From contig JAJYZD010000090.1 of NCBI GenBank assembly GCA_021800315.1, forward strand, positions 1 through 13,346: DNA of 13,346 nucleotides. The letters are read 5' to 3'. Below the pieces are notes generated by a model. That model saw only the letters and a program-made list of their open reading frames with translations. It did not search any database and was not told where the DNA came from. Below are positions 7,561-13,346 of the stretch, piece after piece; within the stretch, counting starts at the first letter, position 1, and each line of letters starts with the position of its first letter. Made by a program: the position numbers and the translations under genes. The stretch comes from Bacillota bacterium (GTDB taxonomy: Bacteria > Bacillota > Desulfotomaculia > Desulfotomaculales > JAJYZD01).

Positions 7561-8180
7561 GGCGAGAAAGGCCTTGTTTCTCCTCCGAATGTCCCCGCCC
7601 CGGGCAGGGGAAAGTCGGCCTGGACGTTCAGGCCGCCAAGGTCGACCGGACCGCCCTCCGCCGCCTTACGCCCCCACCTTTTGATCTTTTCCCCCACGGC
7701 GGCGAGGCCGCCCGCGGCACGGTTTGTCTTCGTCCCGCGGTGGTGCGGCCCCCGCGCACGCTCCGGAATTTCCGCCGGCATCACCGGGGCGCCCCGCCGC
7801 TGTGCGACGACCGACGCGAAGGTGGCCGGGTGAAGCACCCTGTCCACCACCTCGGCCGGGTCAACCGGATCGTCGATCAGGTCGTAGACGCCCATGCCGA
7901 CCGCGGCATCCCCGACCTCCGCGTTGTCGCCGACCAGCAGCACGACCCGCACGTCCCGGCTTCGCAGGCTGAATATCAGGTCCCGCAGAGGGAGCGAACC
8001 GGCGAGCGAGGTGGAAAGGACCACCACCGCGGCGTCTTTCACGATGCCGGGTGACTCCAGCGCCTCGCGGTAGTACACCGGATCACCCGCAAGGGAAACG
8101 CCGGCGTCCGACAACGCCTTCTGCAACTCCTTGTCCAAATCGTTGTTGCCGGTAGCCAGCAGCACGGTGAAAGCAGCCAA
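7485..8180 (-). pseudogene. N-terminal CpaE/TadZ-like receiver domain (first piece of a broken gene)
   Basis: A receiver-like domain occupies residues 1-125 (FTVLLATGNNDLDKELQKAL, then VRVVLLVGDN and VGMGVYDLIDD). It matches the N-terminal domain of the neighbouring TadZ (shared pattern VRVVL, MGVYD, EVV, HP), so the two arose by duplication. After a basic linker a second receiver-like segment begins (VQADFPLPGAG). At about 7593-7596 the frame is lost and the last 35 or so residues are meaningless. Adding one G to the GGGG there gives PLPGAGDIRRRNKAFLAVP, which joins smoothly to the GGDEF piece. The start is TTG at 8180 behind GGGGGGTGG, 17 bases after the upstream peptidase gene. Confidence 0.7.
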
Positions 8181-8197
8181 AGAACCACCCCCCTTCG

Positions 8198-9760
8198 CTA
8201 CCGGTTGTTGGCCAGCGCCAGGTACGAATCGGGATCCACGGGCGTACCGTTCACGCGCACCTCGAAGTGCAGGTGCGGCCCGGTGGCGTCGCCGATCCGA
8301 CCCACGTACCCGACCACCTGGCCGGGCAGCACGGCCGCTCCGTTTGCCACGGCGTAACCCTGCAGGTGCATGTAGACGTACACGTTGCCGTCCCGCCCGT
8401 GGATCTCCAGGATGTCGCCGCCCGGCGAACTTTGGGACAGACTCACCGTGCCGGCCGTGAAGGCGACGACCGGCGTGCCCTCCGGCGCCGCCAGGTCGAT
8501 GCCCTGGTGCGGGAACGACCGGCCCCGCGTGTCTCCGAATCCGGAGGTTACGGTCACCGGACCCTCCACCGGGAAGGCGTACCCGCCGGCCGATTGCGGA
8601 TTATCCGCCTGGGCCTCGTAGCTCTCGGCGATGCTCATCACCTCGTCGACGTACCAGTCCGCGTGGTTGTAGTCGAAAATGGCGCCTTGGATGTCGGCCG
8701 CGCCTCCGTCGGCGGCCAGCATTTTGGCCGCGGCGTAGATGGCGGCCTGCGGATCGAACGGACTGCCGCTGCCGTACTCCGCCCAGGTGCTCGGCAGAAA
8801 CTGCATCAGTCCCTCGGCCAGTTCCCCGGTGTAGTTGGGAGGCCCGATGCAGTCCGGGTTGAAGTCGCTCTCGACCTTGGCTATCGCCGCGAGCACGTAC
8901 CAGGGTATCCCGTACTCGGCCCCGGCCGCCTTGAACCAGGCCAGGTACTGGGCCGGGATTTCCGCCAGCACCGCTCCTGTGCTGCCGCTGGTCGGCGGCA
9001 CGCCCATCATCCAGTCGAGGTTGGCCGTGCCGGTCTGCAGGGTGGCCGCCGACTGCAGGATCATCTCTCGATCGTCGGATGTCACCTCGGCCAGACCGGT
9101 GTACTCTTCCACCACCGTGTCGAACCTGGTCCAGTCCTCCTGGTAATTGGAACCGGCCAGCCGCCAGGTGTCGATGACGATCTCCTCGTCGGGGCTGGGA
9201 TGGAGCACGTACTCGTACGGCTTGTAAGTGTATGTGTAAATGCCTTGGTAGGTATCGGCCCTGGACAGCAGGGTCAGCGTCGTTTGGGTGGTGCTTCTGG
9301 TCGTTCCCTGCTTGCCGGCTATGATCACGGTGACCGTCTTGGTCCGTTTGATGTAGCTGAATACGGGCTTCAGCCCCTCCCCCAGGGCCAGGGCGTTGCT
9401 TTGAAAGTTTTTTGCGCCCGAAAGGTTGTCGGCGAAGAAATCCACGGCGTACAGAAGGCCGTACTCGAGCATGTGCGATTGCTCCAATTCCGGGTATAAC
9501 GAGGCCCGAGGTTTGGGATTGACCTGGTTCGTCACCCCCTGATAGTAGGCCACGGCCTTCGCCCGGGTGTCCATGCTGCTCCCGGGTATTCCGGATGCCG
9601 GCAGCACCGCGTAGATCACCACCAGAACCAGGATCGCCGCGGCCGTGATGGCCAGCGCCGGAACTCCGAACGCGGCCACCAGGTACCGGAGAAAAGATTT
9701 GGCGGCCTGTTTGGCCGCCGTCCTGACCACGGTCTTGAACGCATCACCTGCCCGTGACAA
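8198..9760 (-). CDS. membrane-anchored bifunctional lytic transglycosylase and M23 peptidase
   Basis: Numbered from a TTG at 9778. A cytoplasmic amphipathic head (1-35) precedes one membrane helix (about 36-58). After a 200-residue region of unknown fold come a transglycosylase SLT domain (about 280-390) with catalytic glutamate E303 in KVESDFNP and the motif GLMQFLPSTWAEYG, and a C-terminal M23 (LytM) domain (about 400-520) with all zinc ligands: H424 and D428 in HQGIDLAAPEG, H502 and H504 in PHLHFEV. It cuts both glycan and peptide in the wall, as needed for an envelope-crossing machine; conjugation systems carry similar two-domain enzymes. The start chosen is the TTG at 9760 (520 residues) because GGGAGATGA lies 8 bases upstream. 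The TTG at 9778 overlaps the T tract of a terminator-like hairpin. Confidence 0.85.
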   Translation of the reverse strand: MSRAGDAFKTVVRTAAKQAAKSFLRYLVAAFGVPALAITAAAILVLVVIYAVLPASGIPGSSMDTRAKAVAYYQGVTNQVNPKPRASLYPELEQSHMLEYGLLYAVDFFADNLSGAKNFQSNALALGEGLKPVFSYIKRTKTVTVIIAGKQGTTRSTTQTTLTLLSRADTYQGIYTYTYKPYEYVLHPSPDEEIVIDTWRLAGSNYQEDWTRFDTVVEEYTGLAEVTSDDREMILQSAATLQTGTANLDWMMGVPPTSGSTGAVLAEIPAQYLAWFKAAGAEYGIPWYVLAAIAKVESDFNPDCIGPPNYTGELAEGLMQFLPSTWAEYGSGSPFDPQAAIYAAAKMLAADGGAADIQGAIFDYNHADWYVDEVMSIAESYEAQADNPQSAGGYAFPVEGPVTVTSGFGDTRGRSFPHQGIDLAAPEGTPVVAFTAGTVSLSQSSPGGDILEIHGRDGNVYVYMHLQGYAVANGAAVLPGQVVGYVGRIGDATGPHLHFEVRVNGTPVDPDSYLALANNR

Positions 9761-9776
9761 AAGCTCATCTCCCGCC

Positions 9777-9797
9777 AAAAAAATGGCCCCCCGGCCA
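9777..9797 (-). terminator. terminator-like hairpin in the leader of the Tad-like block
   Basis: On the minus strand TGGCC (9793-9797), loop GGGG and GGCCA (9784-9788) form a 5-bp GC-rich stem followed directly by seven T (9777-9783). It lies 17 bases before the preferred start of the transglycosylase/peptidase gene, in the direction of transcription. It either ends transcription from further right or acts as an attenuator. Confidence 0.5.
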
Positions 9798-10034
9798 CTT
9801 CCCCCGGAGGACTTTCGATGAGTGACTTAGTGCACCGCTGTACCGGGGCCGTAGTTGCTATATTGAAATACCCCCCATGGGTACCCCCTGAAAACCACCG
9901 GCAAAACCACCGGCATAAGCGGTAACACTGGGTAATTTGAGCGGTGATAAGATAATATTTACAGGCCCAAGAAACCGAGTAACGGCAACGCTTACAGGGA
10001 TTGAACGATATTCACAGGTGCGCCGGTATTTGAA
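9798..10034. other. intergenic region between the Tad-like block and the tRNA fragment
   Basis: No gene is visible. It holds the 12-bp tandem repeat and a pair of similar TACCCCC-containing words around a GGTACC/CCATGG cluster (about 9867-9890). It should also contain the promoter of the minus-strand block, but I cannot place one with confidence. Confidence 0.4.
9891..9914. repeat. 12-bp perfect tandem repeat near the tRNA fragment
   Basis: AAAACCACCGGC occurs twice head to tail (9891-9902 and 9903-9914), about 120 bases inside the tRNA fragment. Direct repeats in this position are often arm sites for an integrase or excision factor; that role is inferred from position only. Confidence 0.45.
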
Positions 10035-10079
10035 TTCCTAAACCGCGTGCCGGGGGTTCGAGTCCCTCCGGGCGCACCA
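10035..10079 (+). other. 3' half of tRNA-Arg(CCT), probable attachment site of an integrated element
   Basis: From 10035 the sequence reads as a tRNA from the anticodon loop onward: loop TTCCTAA with anticodon CCT (10037-10039), 3' anticodon strand ACCGC, variable loop GTGCC, T stem and loop GGGGG-TTCGAGT-CCCTC, 3' acceptor strand CGGGCGC, discriminator A and CCA (10077-10079). The matching 5' parts (GCGGT before the loop; GCGCCCG at the expected start near 10002) are absent. Integrases that use tRNA genes leave such a 3' copy at the distal end of the insert; E. coli argW, also tRNA-Arg(CCT), is a known target. Confidence 0.75.
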
Positions 10080-10112
10080 GCCGAAGTCAAGCCCCGCAAG
10101 GTCTGTGTGACT

Positions 10113-10178
10113 GGAAGCATAAAATGGCCCCGTTGGCCATTTTATGCTTCCAAAACGGTTTGGCCATTTTATGGTTCC
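10113..10178. repeat. repeat cluster with a perfect 17-bp inverted repeat, probable insertion-sequence end
   Basis: GGAAGCATAAAATGGCC (10113-10129) and its exact reverse complement (10135-10151) flank a 5-base loop. A third copy with one change (GGCCATTTTATGGTTCC) lies at 10162-10178. The same unit recurs at 10831-10900. Multiple short copies near the tips are a known feature of IS21-family elements, but no transposase gene is present to confirm the family. Confidence 0.6.
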
Positions 10179-10240
10179 ATTTCTGCAATAAGTGGGAACC
10201 CAGCGTACACCTAGGGTGACCATGTTGGGAGTTCCAAGTG

Positions 10241-10268
10241 CCGGATGGCCTCTAGTCTGGCCATCCGG
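10241..10268. repeat. perfect 10-bp inverted repeat
   Basis: CCGGATGGCC (10241-10250) and GGCCATCCGG (10259-10268) are separated by 8 bases. There is no T tract on either side. Possibly an operator or a transposon scar; function unknown. Confidence 0.5.
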
Positions 10269-10378
10269 GCTTCTGGACGGCGCAAGGCTCCCGGTCGTGC
10301 TAATAATTCTATCACACGGCGATGGGATGGATACACGCCCGCCTTGTAAAGTCGCAGATGGCTTGGCGGAAGTTAGCC

Positions 10379-10651
10379 ATGGCCGAAGAAGTGGGCATCG
10401 AGGCCCTGGAGGGTGGCGTCCTCGGGGGCGAAACTGCACGGGAGCCCAAGGCGCAACAGATCTCCGGACCAAAGATAGAGGCGGGCCCCGACTTGTTCGG
10501 GAAAGTAGCCGCCGAGCGCGGCGTAAGGATTCAACTTGTTATAGAGACGAAAACCGACTTGGATAAGAGACAGTGCGATCAAGTTATCACGGGGCTAAAC
10601 AAGATGCTCCGGAGCGCGTCAGTCAAAGTCGGCTTTCTGGACGAAATCTAG
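10379..10651 (+). CDS. small hypothetical protein, doubtful
   Basis: The 90-residue frame lies between the two repeat clusters. The C-terminal half looks protein-like (strand RIQLVIETKTDL, helix RQCDQVITGLNKML, strand SVKVGFLDEI), suggesting a small mixed alpha/beta domain; the N-terminal half is Gly/Glu-rich without a recognised motif. The ATG at 10379 was chosen over the ATG at 10322 because the intervening residues look random, yet neither has a good ribosome site. It may be the tail of a gene cut by the insertion sequence. I do not recognise the family. Confidence 0.3.
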   Translation: MAEEVGIEALEGGVLGGETAREPKAQQISGPKIEAGPDLFGKVAAERGVRIQLVIETKTDLDKRQCDQVITGLNKMLRSASVKVGFLDEI

Positions 10652-10685
10652 AAGTGTCGGTGGGGCGAAGGGGCGAAACTATTTG

Positions 10686-10746
10686 CTCCGCGGCAACCTG
10701 AACCCTGGCTAACCACCGTGGGTGTAATACCCTCCCTGCCGCGGAG
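10686..10746. repeat. 10-bp inverted repeat with a 41-base loop
   Basis: CTCCGCGGCA (10686-10695) pairs exactly with TGCCGCGGAG (10737-10746). The loop contains further short complementary words. It lies in a gene-free stretch (about 10652-10830) and could be a structured RNA or a mobile-element end. Confidence 0.35.
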
Positions 10747-10830
10747 GTCATGGAGGTCTATTCGTGCGACATAATATTACTTTCATGACATCAAAACCCA
10801 GAACCTAGCCCGGTTTTTTACAGTTCCCAC

Positions 10831-10900
10831 GGCCACTTTATGCTTCCATTTCGGCCAAACGGCCATTTTATGCTTCCATTTCCGGCCAAGTTATGCTTCG
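10831..10900. repeat. three tandem copies of the GGCCATTTTATGCTTCC unit, probable insertion-sequence end
   Basis: Units begin at 10831 (GGCCACTTTATGCTTCC), 10861 (GGCCATTTTATGCTTCC) and 10884 (GGCCAAGTTATGCTTCG), the first two followed by ATTTC. GTTCCCA just before them mirrors TGGGAAC at the inner side of the 10113-10178 cluster, so the two clusters look like the two tips of one insertion or of nested insertions. The last unit runs directly into the DUF4143 gene fragment. Confidence 0.6.
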
Positions 10901-11288
10901 AGGTACAACCGTGCCAGCGGCATATCTCACAAGATGGAACACGCCAGGGGCGCTTCAAAGCAGTGCCTTAGCCGGAGCGTTCTTTAAAACCTTCGTGGTC
11001 GCAGAGATCATCAAGACCTGCTATAACGCGGGAATCCTCGAACCGCCGCTGTATTTCTACCGCGACAAGGAGCAGAACGAGATTGATTTGATGATCTACC
11101 AGGATATGGCCCTCCACCCAATCGAGATTAAGAACCATGCCGATCCCGGCAAGGATGACGTGGCTGTTTTTAGCGTCCTGGACAAATTTCCGGGTGTAAA
11201 ACGGGTGCCCGGCGGTGTCGTTTGCATGTATGATCATCTTCTGCCACGTAAAGGCGAGGATATGATAATTCCGCTGAAGTTCGTTTAG
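10893..11288 (+). pseudogene. C-terminal fragment of a DUF4143-type AAA ATPase
   Basis: The frame matches the C-terminal part of the large bacterial family with an N-terminal AAA domain and a C-terminal DUF4143 domain: AYLTRWNTPGALQSSALAGAFFKTFVVAEIIK, then PPLYFYRDKEQNEIDLMI and LHPIEIKNHADP. The pattern E63-x-D65 with E78-x-K80 is the nuclease-like (PD-(D/E)XK) core seen in this domain. The ATP-binding half, about 270 residues with the P-loop, is missing; the ATG at 10893 lies within a repeat unit, so the gene was cut by the insertion sequence. It faces the phosphomannomutase gene, with 33 bases between the stops. Confidence 0.8.
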
Positions 11289-11321
11289 TCCTTCCGGACA
11301 CGACCATGGACCCGCAACCAC

Positions 11322-12704
11322 TCAGTACTCCCACTCGAAGGGCCCTACTTCGTTCTGCCCGGCCAAAGCCTGCCCCATGATACCCGTGATATCCTCCAGC
11401 CCTTCCGGTGCGCCCGCCTCACATCTGGCCACCAGCACCGGTTGGGTGTTGGACGCCCGCACCAGCCCCCACCCCCCGGGGAACTGCACCCGCACCCCGT
11501 CCACATCAATCACCTGGTACTTCTCCCGGAACAGGTCGGTGAGCCTTTGAACCACGGCAAACTTCTCCTGATCACTGCACGGCACCCTGGTCTCCGCCGT
11601 GGAGTAATATTTGGGCAGGGTGTCCACCAGGGCGGAGAAACTCTCCCCCTGCTTGGCCAGGAAGCGCAAAAGACGCCCGGCGGCGTAAAAGGCGTCGTCG
11701 AAACCGTAGTATTCATCCGCGAAAAACATGTGGCCGGACATTTCCCCGGTAAACACCGCCCCCAGTTCGCGCATCCTGGCCTTGATCAGGGAATGCCCGG
11801 TACGGTAGAAATAAGGCTTGCCTCCGAGGCGTACAACTTCATCGACCAGTCCCTGGGAGCACTTCACCTCGATGATGGCCGTCGCTCCTGGATGTTTGGG
11901 CAGAATCTCCCGCCAAAACAGCGCCATCAACTGGTCTCCCCAGATGACCCGGCCCCGGTCGTCCACCGCGCCCAGCCTGTCCGCGTCGCCGTCGAAGGCT
12001 ATCCCCAGGTCGGCATGGTCCGTCTGAACCCTCTCAATCAGTTCCGTCAGGTTCGCTCTCTTCACGGGGTCGGGATGATGGTTCGGGAAATGACCGTCGG
12101 ATTGGCAATACAGCGGAATGACGTCACACCCCAGCGAGGACAGGAATGCCCCGGCAAATAGGGAACCGGTCCCGTTGCCGCAGTCGACCGCCACTTTCAA
12201 CCGCTTCGGCAAGGTACCGATCTTCCCAGCCAGCATCTTCAGGTACTCCGGCGCCGGCATGGTCTCGCTCAATCTGCCCCGTCCGCTTACATAATCGCTG
12301 TTTTCCATGAGCCTTCGCAGTGCCTGGATTTCCTCCCCGTAAATGGTGCCCTGCCCGCAGGCCAGTTTGAACCCGTTTTCGTCGGGTGGGTTGTGGCTGC
12401 CGGTGATCATCACGGCCCCGTCTACCTCGTATAGCACGCGGGAGTAATACAGGATAGGGGTGGTCACCGTGCCGAGATCGTCGACATCGCAACCTGTAGA
12501 CAGTAATCCTTCCGCCAATGCTTTTTTCAAGCGGGGGGAACTCAGCCGGTTGTCCATCCCCACCAGAACGTGGTCCAGGCCCTTTCTTTTCAGGAACGTG
12601 CCAAATGCGCGCCCCAAAGAGGTAACCGTGTCGTCGGTGAGGTCACGCCCGGCCACGCCGCGGATGTCGTATTCGCGAAAGATGCTCGGGTTCAAAACTG
12701 ACAA
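11322..12704 (-). CDS. manB: phosphomannomutase/phosphoglucomutase
   Basis: The 460-residue protein is a full-length alpha-D-phosphohexomutase. All four domain signatures are present: the phosphoserine loop TGSHNP (S103 in residues 101-106), the magnesium loop DGDADR (238-243), the sugar loop EMSGH (321-325), and the phosphate-binding loop RASNT (417-421). It interconverts mannose-6- and mannose-1-phosphate, and usually the glucose equivalents, in the cytoplasm, feeding GDP-mannose for surface glycans. The EMSGH form and the 460-residue length fit the AlgC-like dual-specificity group. The start is TTG at 12704 with AAGGAGA 9 bases upstream. The decayed manC upstream would be its pathway partner, so this mutase may now serve another route. 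Confidence 0.93.
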   Translation of the reverse strand: MSVLNPSIFREYDIRGVAGRDLTDDTVTSLGRAFGTFLKRKGLDHVLVGMDNRLSSPRLKKALAEGLLSTGCDVDDLGTVTTPILYYSRVLYEVDGAVMITGSHNPPDENGFKLACGQGTIYGEEIQALRRLMENSDYVSGRGRLSETMPAPEYLKMLAGKIGTLPKRLKVAVDCGNGTGSLFAGAFLSSLGCDVIPLYCQSDGHFPNHHPDPVKRANLTELIERVQTDHADLGIAFDGDADRLGAVDDRGRVIWGDQLMALFWREILPKHPGATAIIEVKCSQGLVDEVVRLGGKPYFYRTGHSLIKARMRELGAVFTGEMSGHMFFADEYYGFDDAFYAAGRLLRFLAKQGESFSALVDTLPKYYSTAETRVPCSDQEKFAVVQRLTDLFREKYQVIDVDGVRVQFPGGWGLVRASNTQPVLVARCEAGAPEGLEDITGIMGQALAGQNEVGPFEWEY

Positions 12705-12720
12705 TTTACTCTATCTCCTT

Positions 12721-13029
12721 TGCTCCAGAAGTGAAGCGCGTGGCTTCAACACAAGCTTCATGTCCCCCCGGCCCGCTCCTTCGTTGATGCCGGCAGAGAT
12801 TTCCCCTCACCGGTGATCCCGGAATGCCCGGCACCCCGACCCCGGGAACATTGCTACATGCGTCAGGCGGCTCCGAAAACTCAAAGCCTACCACATGTTT
12901 CTGCATAATCCCGCGAATCCCTTCTTGTTTTGCTCCATTCCGTCAAATGCAGGCCCCTTCCAAGCCCCCCGGCCAGTTTATCCGGAAAAGGCTGAGATCT
13001 CCGGTTTTGTTGGTTTCCCGGTGAACCTC
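12721..13029. other. gene-poor stretch between the mutase and manC remnants
   Basis: Frames here are short and stop-rich. Just after the manC fragment stop, another minus-strand frame (about 12975-13050) reads RPERFTGKPTKPEISAFSG, recalling the FVEKP segment of ManC, so this stretch is probably decayed manC sequence. The rest shows nothing recognisable. Confidence 0.4.
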
Positions 13030-13346
13030 TCAGGCCGGAATCGCCAATTCCCCGCCGCGGGCGAGGTAGCCATACCCGGTAGCCGTCCTGGTAAGCGTGA
13101 TGCCCATGGTCACCAGCCACTTTCCCCCGGCGCGGAGCACGGCCTGGAACCTGCCCGCGTCGGCGATGTAGTGGTTGGCCGGTAACACTATCATAACCCC
13201 GTCCGGATCACTTCTGTGCACGTGCACCACCGCCGGCAGCGGTGTCCCGCCCGCAGGGTGGGCCGGAAAGTTCTCACGGGGAATCTCCGGCCACTGTTCG
13301 TAAACCGTATCCGGATACGCATCACTGGTGATCACCAATACCTTTT
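13030..13346 (-). pseudogene. manC: mannose-1-phosphate guanylyltransferase (ManC), decayed and cut by the window edge
   Basis: The frame is open to the window edge (KVLVITSDAY) and follows the family order: nucleotide-fold strand VLVITSDAY, QWPEIPRENF, PAGGTPLPAV where the family has GRNTAPA, DGVMIVLPANHYIAD where it has LPADH, LVTMGITLTRTATGYGYL where it has GIxPTRPETGYGYI. It then stops at 13030, before FVEKP and the rest of the domain; a shifted frame carries a trace of that. The changed GRNTAP and ADH motifs and the early stop mark it as inactive. ManC makes GDP-mannose from mannose-1-phosphate, the product of the adjacent mutase, so the two once formed an operon. Confidence 0.75.

Noticed and set aside
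8267..9499. A 410-codon plus-strand frame
   Set aside because: Antisense to the transglycosylase/M23 gene, whose catalytic motifs are clear.
9780..9900. c-di-GMP riboswitch in the leader of the Tad-like block
   Set aside because: A GAAA and GG-rich words are present, but the conserved GCAAACC and GACGCAAAGC segments of the GEMM consensus are absent.
10113..10178. CRISPR-like array
   Set aside because: Units are in mixed orientations with irregular short gaps and no spacers of constant length; insertion-sequence ends fit better.
10038..10472. Minus-strand frame ending in CARRDSNPRHAV
   Set aside because: That ending is the well-known false translation of the reverse strand of a tRNA 3' end; the rest has no protein character.

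Overview
The window looks like chromosomal DNA of a moderately to highly GC-rich Clostridia relative, of the Desulfotomaculum/Pelotomaculum kind. This rests on strong AGGAGG-type ribosome sites, frequent TTG and GTG starts, and the Tad-type gene set, and it is an inference. Several genes are broken, so the window is either a decaying locus or contains assembly errors.

Layout. Positions 1-1000 (lower GC) hold a remnant of a membrane-anchored protein and a RelE/ParE-type toxin-antitoxin pair on the minus strand, with a plausible promoter. Positions about 1006-9778 are one GC-rich, co-directional minus-strand block. Read in the direction of transcription it contains: a membrane-anchored transglycosylase/M23 peptidase; a composite gene with a CpaE-like receiver domain, a GGDEF domain and a MinD-like ATPase, broken by a frameshift and an in-frame TAG; a TadZ/CpaE ATPase; the N-terminal part of the CpaF secretion ATPase; an Ig-like surface or secreted protein lacking its N terminus; a CpaB (SAF/RcpC) protein; a membrane-anchored thioredoxin-fold protein without cysteines; and a TadE-like pseudopilin. 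Together this is a Tad (Flp) pilus-like apparatus with a wall-cutting enzyme and a c-di-GMP-related protein attached. As it stands it cannot work: CpaF has lost its motor domain, TadB/TadC are absent, and the composite regulator is in three pieces.

Positions 9780-10080 hold no gene. They contain a terminator-like hairpin before the first gene of the block, a 12-bp tandem repeat, and the 3' half of a tRNA-Arg(CCT) gene from anticodon loop to CCA without its 5' half. The tRNA fragment is what a site-specific integrase leaves at the far end of an inserted element. Its orientation puts that element to the left, so the Tad-like block may be the right end of an integrative element.

Positions 10100-10900 are repeat-rich, with several copies of a GGCCATTTTATGCTTCC unit in both orientations (probably insertion-sequence ends, perhaps IS21 family) and one doubtful small ORF. 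The repeats cut off the 5' end of a DUF4143-type ATPase gene (10893-11288). The right end carries an intact phosphomannomutase/phosphoglucomutase gene (minus strand), a gene-poor stretch, and a decayed mannose-1-phosphate guanylyltransferase (ManC) gene running off the edge. The last two belong to GDP-mannose and surface polysaccharide synthesis.
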